From Akkermansiaceae bacterium (lineage in GTDB: Bacteria; Verrucomicrobiota; Verrucomicrobiia; Verrucomicrobiales; Akkermansiaceae), in contig JAPKDJ010000013.1 in assembly GCA_026421245.1 (NCBI GenBank), forward strand, positions 1 to 64,000: a stretch of 64,000 bases of DNA, in the 5' to 3' direction. Position numbers and translations under genes: made by a program. The notes below the pieces were generated by a model. It ran no database searches and was not told the DNA's origin. It saw nothing but the letters and a program-made list of their open reading frames with translations. Below are positions 16,691-24,281 of the stretch, in pieces. Every line of letters starts with the position of its first letter. Positions within the stretch are counted from its first letter, which is position 1.

Positions 16691-17395
16691 CTAGGGAAAG
16701 AGGATTGCACCGCAGTTGTCGCAGTGGGAGATGGCGCTGCCCGATTGAGCGAGGGCGTAGGTGGCGGGGGTGACCTGGACGTGGCAGGAGGTGCAGCTGC
16801 GTTGGTTCGTCACGTGGACGATGGCATTGCCTTCGCGTTTGTTAAAGAGGCGAGCGTAGGTGTCCATGAGATCTTCGTCGTTGATCTTGGCGACCTTGTC
16901 TTCCCGGTTGGTTTTGGATTCAGCGAGTTCGGATTTGCGCGCGGTGGCGCGAGATTCGAGCTCGGAAATTTCTTCGTCGACGAAGCCTTGGGTCTTGGCG
17001 AGGGCGATCTCGGCTTCGGTGATGTTGGCGCGGAGGCCGTCGGCGACCTCCATGAGCTCAAGTTCGCGGGTCTCGAGTTCGTCGACCTGTCCTTCGTAGC
17101 GTATCACTTCAACGCCGAGTTTGGTGTATTCCTCGTTTTTCTTGGTCTCGAACTGTTGGACCTTCAGGCGATCGATGGAATTGCGACGAGTGCCAATGTC
17201 GAGTTCAACATTCTTGATTGCGATTTCGTTCGTCTGATAATCCGACTTGGCGGTTGCCAGAGCCTGGGTGTCATTGGCGAGGCGTTCCTTGGCCGCTTCC
17301 TGGAGTAGGGGGATCCGAATGAGCTCCGCTTCAAGAGTTTCAATTCTCTGGTCGGTTTCCTGGAGGCCGAGCAACTGCTTCACATCATCGCGCAT
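16691..17395 (-). CDS. Coiled-coil protein with C-terminal C4 zinc ribbon (CT398/DUF164-like)
   Basis: 234 aa with no signal peptide. Residues 1-190 are charged and helical with heptad-like spacing (LLGLQETDQRIETLEAELIR and onward), forming a long antiparallel coiled coil. The C-terminus has two CxxC knuckles, RSCTSCHVQVTP and ISHCDNCGAILF, a zinc ribbon. This layout matches the widespread bacterial zf-C4 coiled-coil family exemplified by chlamydial CT398, which has been linked to sigma-54 or nucleic-acid contacts, but no enzyme activity is known. It precedes proS on the same strand with a 178 bp gap, so it may have its own transcript. Confidence 0.85.
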   Translation of the reverse strand: MRDDVKQLLGLQETDQRIETLEAELIRIPLLQEAAKERLANDTQALATAKSDYQTNEIAIKNVELDIGTRRNSIDRLKVQQFETKKNEEYTKLGVEVIRYEGQVDELETRELELMEVADGLRANITEAEIALAKTQGFVDEEISELESRATARKSELAESKTNREDKVAKINDEDLMDTYARLFNKREGNAIVHVTNQRSCTSCHVQVTPATYALAQSGSAISHCDNCGAILFP

Positions 17396-17590
17396 GGCAA
17401 AGAGGTAGCGCGTGGAGAGGGCGGGGGAAAGGGGAATTTCGGAAGACGATGGTTTAACGCCACTTCGGGGAGAGGAAGTCGGATCTGCTGGGGGTTTTTC
17501 TGTTGGGAAGGGGCGTCGAGCGGCCCATCGGGTAGTCGCTCAAGTCACTGAACTCCAAGAGGATTGTTATTCCTGAGTAAGAGAAACTAG

Positions 17591-18961
17591 CTAGCGCTTC
17601 TTTTTCCCCCGGCGTCGCTTGGTTTTTCTGCGAGCTGATTTTTTGGCGGCTTTCTTAGCGGCTTTTTTGGCAGTTTTCTTTTTTGGAGGAGCTTTTGTCG
17701 TGGGTGATTTTCCAGCGGCCTTTTTGGTCGGTGAAGTTTGTTTCCCTTTTTGTGGTTCTTCAGGGGGCGAAATCTTGGTTTTTTTTGTCTTGGTAAGCGG
17801 TTTCGGGAGAAGGGCAAAGGTGAGGCCCAAGGTCAGGACTGGAAGAAGGAGGAACCAGTGGGAAAGGGTGATTGAAATGTTGATGAGAACGATAACACCA
17901 AGGAGGAAGAACCAACTCTTGCGGGTTTGTAGGAGAAGAGTGAGGGCAATGAGGAAAGCAATTTCGATGAAAATACTCCAGCGCCGATAGGTTTTTAAGG
18001 AGGTGGGTTTTTGGCTGAGAGCGTGGGGGATGTGGGTGGAGAGGAGTTGGTCGAATTCCGACGAGTCTGGGGAGAGTAGGATTTTTGAGGAGGCGGTTTG
18101 GTCGGGAGTGGTCAGGATGAAAGAGGCGGATTGGGCGGCTTGTTTTCCCTTTGGGAAGATTGCCATTCCCTCATCGTTGATCTTGATGATGGAGCCAGAT
18201 TCACCCAAGCGGAGATACCCAGACGGCTCGATGATCACTTGCGATGGCTTCAACTGATGAGCTGCGATGAGCGAAGCTAGGTGGGTGGTCGGGAGAATGT
18301 TTTTTCCCCAACGTACCAGCATGGGGACTTTTCCCTCTTCTAACCATTTTTCCGAGAGAGGGCCCTTGATGGATGAGATGCCGAATAGGGGGGCGTTGAT
18401 CGAAGGGACAGGTGCGATTTTATCGATCTCGGGGAGCTTGAGAGGCGTGTTGATTTCGCGTGTGATGACGGAACTTTCGAGATGTGCGGGGAGGGGAGAT
18501 TTATCTTCGTTGAACTCAGCCTTGAGCCCAATGACAAGGTTTTGAGTTTGAGAGACTTCGTGTTCGAGGGCTCGAAGGGGGATTTCTTCAGCATCGGGCC
18601 ATGAAAGTGGAGAGGCAATGACGATGAGTCCTTTTTCTCCCTTGCTAATATGATTGAGAAAGTAGGCCCACTGGGTGGGTGTGAGGTCCTGACTCCCAAG
18701 GATATCGCGCGTTTCCTCATCAACGAGGTAGCTGGCGATCGAGCTGGGCTCATAAGAGCTCTCAAATTTCGCGGCAGTGATGATGAAACTTTCCGGATTC
18801 CTGGCGTCTGAAAAGATGGTGTCCGCTTGAAATCTTTCGGGATAGACGAAGAAACTATGCTCAAATTGGACGAACGGGCCGAGAAATGGCAGGGCAAACA
18901 GTGCTGCGATCCCCGAGAGAAGGGGAAGGATGAAAAGGAGCGTGGACCGCAGGAATCGCAT
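17591..18961 (-). CDS. Membrane protein with extracytoplasmic CHASE2-like region and lysine-rich tail
   Basis: About 456 aa from ATG 18961 (an upstream ATG at 18982 is possible). One N-terminal membrane helix (STLLFILPLLSGIAALFALP) is followed by an approximately 290 aa outside region with short CHASE2-like hints (IVIASPLSWPDAEEIPLRAL), then two or three close membrane helices (IFIEIAFLIALTLLL; FFLLGVIVLINISITL; WFLLLPVLTLGLTFALL). The last 70 or so residues are extremely basic (KKKTAKKAAKKAAKKSARRK then TKRRRGKKKR), resembling histone H1-like tails, and would face the cytoplasm. CHASE2 assignment is weak. Whether the tail contacts nucleic acid or ribosomes is speculation. It is downstream of the AmgK-like gene, 32 bp away, probably in one operon. 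Confidence 0.7.
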   Translation of the reverse strand: MRFLRSTLLFILPLLSGIAALFALPFLGPFVQFEHSFFVYPERFQADTIFSDARNPESFIITAAKFESSYEPSSIASYLVDEETRDILGSQDLTPTQWAYFLNHISKGEKGLIVIASPLSWPDAEEIPLRALEHEVSQTQNLVIGLKAEFNEDKSPLPAHLESSVITREINTPLKLPEIDKIAPVPSINAPLFGISSIKGPLSEKWLEEGKVPMLVRWGKNILPTTHLASLIAAHQLKPSQVIIEPSGYLRLGESGSIIKINDEGMAIFPKGKQAAQSASFILTTPDQTASSKILLSPDSSEFDQLLSTHIPHALSQKPTSLKTYRRWSIFIEIAFLIALTLLLQTRKSWFFLLGVIVLINISITLSHWFLLLPVLTLGLTFALLPKPLTKTKKTKISPPEEPQKGKQTSPTKKAAGKSPTTKAPPKKKTAKKAAKKAAKKSARRKTKRRRGKKKR

Positions 18962-18993
18962 TGCTACGGTGGGTTTTAACAACGGGCGCGAGA

Positions 18994-19935
18994 TTAGTCG
19001 AGGACGGGGCCAAGGGCGTCTTCAAGCGGCGTGTCGTCGATCACTTCCTTGAGGAACGATACGGCGGCTGGGATGTGCGAGAGATACCACTCGTTGTCCT
19101 GATTGTGTCCGATGTTGGCAAAGGCACCGAGGACCTGCATGAGGCGTTGCGCAGCGCAGTCCTTGAGAATGGGCTCGATGGGCTCTTCTTCACAGACGTC
19201 CTCCCAGAGGTTGAGGAGCTTTTGACGATCCTCGGCGGAGTGGTTCATGTAGGGATCGTAGAGGAGGGAGGCGAGGTCGTATTCTTGACGCCCCATGCGG
19301 AGTCCCTGGAAGTCGATGATGTAGGCCTCGTCATCATGCAGCATGAGGTTCTGCGATTGGAAATCACGATGAACCATGTGGGGAGCGGTGGCCCCGAGGC
19401 GTTTGGCAAGGCCAAGAAGAAGAGGGTCAGCGCGGAGTTCGGAAGCGTCCTTGCCAAGGTGGGTTTCGATGAAATGCTCGAAGAAGTATTCCTGCTCCCA
19501 GCGGTAGAGAGGTTCGTCGAAAATGGGTTGGAGTTCTAAGTCCTTGGGCGGGCGGGTGTAGAGGAGTTTGTCGAGTTGTTCGAAAGCGGAACGGTAGTAG
19601 GGCTCGCGTTCCTCGAATGGGGCGTCCTTGAGCGTGAGGAGATCATCGTCGCCAAGATCTTCGATGAGGGCGACATGGCGGCGGACGTTGTCGTAGAGGA
19701 CGTCGGGGATATTAAGTCCGGCGCTTTTGAGAAACTCGGCGACGGGGAGAAAATTGGCATTATCCGAGCGCTCGAGGGTGTAGTGGATGCCGATGAAGCT
19801 GGGATGGTCGTCGGGTTGAATCCGGATGATGGTGCGACCGGAGGCTCCTTTTTGGATGGGCTCCATGAGGACACGGTGTGTCGGGGAGAGATGGAGGTGG
19901 GCTCGGACGGCAGTGAGCAGGGTATCAGCAGGCAT
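18994..19935 (-). CDS. amgK: Aminoglycoside-phosphotransferase-fold sugar kinase, AmgK-like
   Basis: 313 aa. The kinase core has the catalytic loop HRDFQSQNLML (H189, D191, N196) and the metal-binding IIDFQGLRMGRQEYDLASLL (D208), which is very close to AmgK, the anomeric kinase that phosphorylates N-acetylmuramate and N-acetylglucosamine at C1. A Gly-rich N-terminal segment (QKGASGRTIIRI) takes the place of the P-loop. The gene follows a MurU-like nucleotidyltransferase gene by 21 bp on the same strand, as in the Pseudomonas cell-wall recycling pathway that makes UDP-MurNAc without passing through MurA. The symbol is based on motif similarity and neighbour; another sugar-1-kinase activity is possible. 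Confidence 0.8.
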   Translation of the reverse strand: MPADTLLTAVRAHLHLSPTHRVLMEPIQKGASGRTIIRIQPDDHPSFIGIHYTLERSDNANFLPVAEFLKSAGLNIPDVLYDNVRRHVALIEDLGDDDLLTLKDAPFEEREPYYRSAFEQLDKLLYTRPPKDLELQPIFDEPLYRWEQEYFFEHFIETHLGKDASELRADPLLLGLAKRLGATAPHMVHRDFQSQNLMLHDDEAYIIDFQGLRMGRQEYDLASLLYDPYMNHSAEDRQKLLNLWEDVCEEEPIEPILKDCAAQRLMQVLGAFANIGHNQDNEWYLSHIPAAVSFLKEVIDDTPLEDALGPVLD

Positions 19936-19956
19936 CGGACGAAAGCGGAAGTTTTT

Positions 19957-20850
19957 TTAAAGGTCGGCGTCTTGGTGCGAGCCGGATACTGGGGAAGTGC
20001 TGTGAACGATGCAGTTTGTCAATTGCGCATCCCGCAAAACCTTCGTTCCGGGCCAGAGAATGGAGTTTGTGACTGAAGATCCTGCTTCGACGAGGCATCC
20101 TGGGCCCACCCAGGAATTTTCGACTTCGGCCTCCGAGGAGACATTGGCTTCGGGTGAAATTTCAGGAGTGATCGCGAAACTGGCTTTGAGGTAGGACTCC
20201 CGGGAGCCCAGATCGAGCCACTGCGGGCTGCCCTTGACGTGATAGGCTCCCAGTTCGCCGCGTTTGATGAGTTTGAGGAAGGTCGGGATGATGGAGATTT
20301 TTTCGTTGGAGGGGATGAGATCGAGGATTTCGGCGTCGATGACATAGATTCCGGTGAACTGGTGGGTACCGGTCTGGCCGTTAACCTTGCCACGGATATC
20401 GGTGATGCGGTGGCCTTTCATGGCGAGATGAAGGGCCGGGCCGTGGCCCTGAACGGCGAGGGTTGCGGTGTTGTTTGAGGCCATGTGGCCGGTGATGAGC
20501 CGGTCGATGGGGAGGTCGGTGATGATGTCACCATTGTAAATGAGGACGGGGTCGCCCTTGATCCAATCGGCAATATTTTTAATGCCGCCACCAGTTTCGA
20601 GGAGGTTCGGTTCGTGGAAGAACGTCAACTCGGCTCCGCGATAGGTTCCCTCAGGGAAAGCTTCCTGCCATGCTTCGTGGAGATGATGAGTGTTGATGGC
20701 GAAGTCGGTAATTCCGGCATCGAGGCAGTGGTCGAGGACGTGGGTGATGAGCGGGCGGTTGGCGAAGGGGATGAGGGGTTTGGGCAGGGTATTGGTGAGG
20801 GGCTGTAGGCGTGTGCCCAATCCAGCTCCGAGAAGAAATGCTTTCCGCAT
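19957..20850 (-). CDS. murU: Sugar-1-phosphate nucleotidyltransferase, MurU-like
   Basis: 297 aa. The N-terminal NTP_transferase signature GAGLGTRLQPLTNTLPKPLI is at residues 8-27. INTHHLHEAW, HEPNLLETGGGI and LIYNGDIITDLP supply the nucleotide and metal sites, with D-aspartate in NGD. Canonical MurU has about 225 residues. This protein has an additional C-terminal stretch with left-handed beta-helix-like hexads (SPEANVSSEAEVENSWVGPG then SSVTNSILWPGTKV), so it may regulate itself or dimerise differently, or act on another sugar-1-phosphate. It is followed immediately by the AmgK-like kinase, supporting a two-step conversion of a cell-wall amino sugar to its UDP form. It is divergent from the cytochrome gene, sharing a short promoter region. 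Confidence 0.78.
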   Translation of the reverse strand: MRKAFLLGAGLGTRLQPLTNTLPKPLIPFANRPLITHVLDHCLDAGITDFAINTHHLHEAWQEAFPEGTYRGAELTFFHEPNLLETGGGIKNIADWIKGDPVLIYNGDIITDLPIDRLITGHMASNNTATLAVQGHGPALHLAMKGHRITDIRGKVNGQTGTHQFTGIYVIDAEILDLIPSNEKISIIPTFLKLIKRGELGAYHVKGSPQWLDLGSRESYLKASFAITPEISPEANVSSEAEVENSWVGPGCLVEAGSSVTNSILWPGTKVLRDAQLTNCIVHSTSPVSGSHQDADL

Positions 20851-20881
20851 GGGTGAAGAATGATTTGATCATGGCGGCTTT

Positions 20882-20902
20882 GGAAGAAACAATTGTTCTT
20901 CC
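20882..20902. promoter_or_regulatory. Near-perfect palindrome in a divergent promoter region
   Basis: GGAAGAA-A-CAATTG-TTCTTCC: ten-base arms with one unpaired A, in the 74 bp between the murU-like start (minus) and the cytochrome start (plus). Its size and position fit a dimeric repressor operator controlling both directions. A second small inverted repeat (ATGATTTGATCAT) lies at 20860-20872. No regulator gene is adjacent. Confidence 0.4.
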
Positions 20903-20924
20903 TCGTAAATCGGCCCACTCACTC

Positions 20925-23903
20925 ATGAAAAGATACATTGCTTCATTTCTTCTCGCCTCTCCCGTCATGGCTTTGCCGGAGGGTTATGAACTTACAAACT
21001 GGGCCGAGCCCTTTGATGTGGAGTATCCCACCGCGATCACGGCTGCGGCAGATGGGACAGTTTATGTCTCGGTTGATAAGAACGGGTCGCTCGGGAAGGA
21101 AAAGAATATGGGGAAAATCGTTTCGTGTCGGGATACCGATGGAGACGGAAAAGCGGACAAGTTTGTCGATTTTGTGCCCAATGTGGACAGCCCCCGGGGC
21201 GGTCATTTTGTGAGAGATACCCTGTATTTGATTCACCCTCCGTTTCTGAGTTCATTTCGGGATACGACGGGGGATGGGGTGGCTGACGAGCATAAGGTGC
21301 TTTTGGAAAACATTGGATTTGGTCTTCGTCATCCGCGCGGATCAGACCACACCACGAATGGTTGCCGGATGGGGATCGACGGTTGGTTATACATCGCGGT
21401 GGGGGATTTTGGGATGGAGGCAACCAAAGGAACCGATGGGAAGGTTGTCACTCTTCAAGGAGGAGGCGTTGCGAGGGTGCGGCCTGATGGGAGTGATCTA
21501 GAGGTTTACTCCTATCACACCCGGAACATTTGCGATGTCGCGATTAGTCCGACGATGGACCTCTTCACGCGCGACAACACGAACGACGGTAAAGGGTGGA
21601 ATATCCGGGTTCATCATCTTACCAACGGTTCCGAGCACGGGTATCCTAGGCTTTACAAAAACTTCACAGATGAAGCGGTGAAACCAATGCTCGATCTGGG
21701 TGGCGGGAGTGGAACGGGGGCGCTTTATCTTGCTGAGCCGGGGCATGAGGAAATGCTTCTGACCTGTGATTGGACCACGGGGAAAATCTATCTTGATACC
21801 CTGAAGCCGCAGGGCGCTGACTTTTCGCTCAAGGAAAGTGTGTTTCTTGATCTGACCCGCGCGATTGATATCGATGTCGATGGTTCATCGAATCTTTACG
21901 TGTGCGACTGGCGGGATGGACGGTTTAAGTTTGCAGGCAAGGGGAAGAAAGTGGGAATGGTGCAAAAGCTGACGAAGAAGGGCTTGGAAGTGGAGCCATT
22001 TCCCGATCTGACCAAGATGAAGCTGGCGGAGCTGGTTAATCAGTTAAAGAGCAAGTCAGGGGTTCGGAGGTTGGAAGCGCAGAGGGAGATTCTTACGCGT
22101 AATCAACGCGATGCGGTAATGCTGATCTATAAAATAGTGTTTGAACGACAAGTGTCGATTGAATCGCAGGCAGCATTAATGTTCACCCTTGCCCAGTTGG
22201 ATATGACAACTGCAGATTCGCTCATCGCATTGTCGAGCACCTACGATTCTCGTCAGCATATCAGCGAATTCGCCTTGCGAGCCGCCGGTGATCAGAAGAG
22301 GAGGGAACTCAGCCTGATGAGTTTAAAGGCTGTTTTGCAGGCCTTGAAATCTCCGAAACCACGTATCCAACTTCAAGCCATCGTAGCCCTCATGCGGATC
22401 AAGAACCCTGGAAAAGAGGCGACCAAAGCGATCGTGGAGACTGCTTCCAGTTCTGAGGATCGCCGTATCAAGAACACTGCGATTCGGTCTTTGGTTTCTA
22501 TTGGAGACACCGATCAACTTCTGGCTCATTCCGACAATCGCTTGGCACAGCTCGCATTGATGAGGCTGCACAAGCCAGAGGTCATTTCGGGAGTTGTTAC
22601 GAAACTCGAACAAAGCGAGGGGATCGAAAGACTTGGCTTGATTGAAGTCTTGGCTCGTCTCTTTCATCGTGAAGCCAAGTGGGACCTCAAGAGCTGGTGG
22701 GGGACTCGTCCCGATGATCGCGGCCCCTACTTTGCTCCCGAAACTTGGGAAGAAACCGAGCATATCAAGGCAGCTCTGGAAAGGAGCTTTGAAAAACTCA
22801 ACAAAGACGAGCAAGGACAGATGCTTGCGATTCTTGGGAAGAACCGGGTGCCTGTTTCGCAGTTGAAACTGGGTGACCAAGATCCTTTCTCGCTCGCACT
22901 CGTGACTCCAACTCCCGACCAAACTCAGATCAATATTTTGACCGGGGCGGGGAAGGATTCGAAACGACCCTGGGAAGAGCGGGTGAATGCCTATCGTGCT
23001 CTGGGTCGGCTCGAAGGGAAGACGGTTGCCAAACAAGTTCAGATCTTGGGTGCCTGGCTCGATCAAGGAGTCAAGAGATCAGATGTTGAACGTGAGCTCA
23101 ATGACTTCGTCAATCAGCCCGCTCTCATTCTCTCGACCAAGGAACTCCGTAAAATAGCGGCTAAGGGAAGTAAATCTGAAAGCCGCGTGGCGTGGAGAAC
23201 TCTACTGACGTTCACTCAAAGCCCGCTTATCAAGGAGAATCAAAAGACTCCGATCTTGAATATGGTGAAAAAGAATCCTCGTGAAGAGGGCCTATATCTA
23301 GCGCTCTCGGATCTCCTTTTGCCTGGTTTTGACGAGCAGATCGAAAACGCCATCAATAGTGATAATGACACGCTCATCGAATTAGCAAGGCGCACCAAAA
23401 AGATCATTGCAGAGGCCAAAGCCAGTGCCGGTAAAAAAGTCGCTGAATTGAAAGTAGAGGAACTCTCCAAGATCGCCATGGCAGCGAAAGGTGATGCTGT
23501 CATCGGTGAGAAGCTCTACATTCGGCAGGGCTGTATTGCCTGTCACGCAGTTGATCAAAAAGCAGTTCAAAAGGGGCCCTACCTTGGTTCCGCCGGAAGC
23601 AAGTTTACCAAAGACTATCTCATTCAATCGATTCTCGATCCCAATGCGGTGGTTGCACAGGGTTTTCAGACCGAGTTGGTTACGATGAAGGATAAGTCGG
23701 TCCACCTTGGTTTCGTAACGCGGGAGGAAGACGGGGTGGTCGATATCCGGAACATCGCGGGAATTGTGACCCAGCTCAAAGGAGGCGAGATCGTAAAGCG
23801 GGACCATCAGGATAATTCCATGATGCCTGCCGGGCTTGCTGGAACTCTGACGGTGGATGGATTCAATCATCTCATCGCCTACCTTTCTTCAATGAGGGAG
23901 TAG
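20925..23903 (+). CDS. PVC-type beta-propeller / HEAT / cytochrome c exported protein
   Basis: The ORF opens at 20811, but the ATG at 20925 begins a signal peptide (MKRYIASFLLASPVMALPEG), giving 992 aa. The first 380 residues form a membrane-bound-dehydrogenase-like propeller: FDVEYPTAITAAADGTVYVS, GLRHPRGSDHTTNGCRMGID, VISPTMDLFTRDNTNDGKGW-type blocks with Asp/Asn-rich turns such as DTDGDGKAD. Residues about 400-830 are helical HEAT-like repeats. A single haem motif CIACH lies near residue 870 with downstream methionine ligand candidates. This architecture is characteristic of the PVC superphylum and is thought to be a periplasmic dehydrogenase of sugars or alcohols. The substrate is unknown. 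It is transcribed away from the AmgK/MurU genes. Confidence 0.88.
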   Translation: MKRYIASFLLASPVMALPEGYELTNWAEPFDVEYPTAITAAADGTVYVSVDKNGSLGKEKNMGKIVSCRDTDGDGKADKFVDFVPNVDSPRGGHFVRDTLYLIHPPFLSSFRDTTGDGVADEHKVLLENIGFGLRHPRGSDHTTNGCRMGIDGWLYIAVGDFGMEATKGTDGKVVTLQGGGVARVRPDGSDLEVYSYHTRNICDVAISPTMDLFTRDNTNDGKGWNIRVHHLTNGSEHGYPRLYKNFTDEAVKPMLDLGGGSGTGALYLAEPGHEEMLLTCDWTTGKIYLDTLKPQGADFSLKESVFLDLTRAIDIDVDGSSNLYVCDWRDGRFKFAGKGKKVGMVQKLTKKGLEVEPFPDLTKMKLAELVNQLKSKSGVRRLEAQREILTRNQRDAVMLIYKIVFERQVSIESQAALMFTLAQLDMTTADSLIALSSTYDSRQHISEFALRAAGDQKRRELSLMSLKAVLQALKSPKPRIQLQAIVALMRIKNPGKEATKAIVETASSSEDRRIKNTAIRSLVSIGDTDQLLAHSDNRLAQLALMRLHKPEVISGVVTKLEQSEGIERLGLIEVLARLFHREAKWDLKSWWGTRPDDRGPYFAPETWEETEHIKAALERSFEKLNKDEQGQMLAILGKNRVPVSQLKLGDQDPFSLALVTPTPDQTQINILTGAGKDSKRPWEERVNAYRALGRLEGKTVAKQVQILGAWLDQGVKRSDVERELNDFVNQPALILSTKELRKIAAKGSKSESRVAWRTLLTFTQSPLIKENQKTPILNMVKKNPREEGLYLALSDLLLPGFDEQIENAINSDNDTLIELARRTKKIIAEAKASAGKKVAELKVEELSKIAMAAKGDAVIGEKLYIRQGCIACHAVDQKAVQKGPYLGSAGSKFTKDYLIQSILDPNAVVAQGFQTELVTMKDKSVHLGFVTREEDGVVDIRNIAGIVTQLKGGEIVKRDHQDNSMMPAGLAGTLTVDGFNHLIAYLSSMRE

Positions 23904-24281
23904 AGGCCCTTCTGTTGTTTGGTGTGGTGCTGGTAAAACAGCATGATGGAGTTTTTTTCAGCTCTTCTCTTCCTGATTTCTGCTCCGATCGCTCTGGCCA
24001 AAAAGCCACAATCGCGGTTTGGCTTGTTTTGAGGGTTTCTACCGGTTGTCCGGGATAAACGCTGAGAGTTAGAAACAAATCAAGGGTTTCTGTGTTTTCG
24101 AGGTTGAGGGCGACCACATCGTGGTGACCACGCGGTAAACTGGGAAAAGTGAAGGAGCTTTAGCACGAACTGCGGTCTTTTGGGGGGTGCCCAAGAATTA
24201 GGTCCCTTGTTTCAGCGAGCTTTCTTACTCTGGAAAGAAAATCACCCTTGCCCCTGCCTCATCTTTGCCGATATTTCGTCC
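23904..24281. other. Gene-poor gap with a possible coding remnant on the minus strand
   Basis: No intact gene. The minus strand between about 24160 and 23910 reads SFTFPSLPRGHHDVVALNLE then NTETLDLFLTLSVYPGQPVE, which has the look of a beta-rich protein tail, then degenerates. A small inverted repeat CGTGGTGACCACG lies at 24120-24132. I cannot name the family; a pseudogene fragment is the best guess. Confidence 0.3.
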
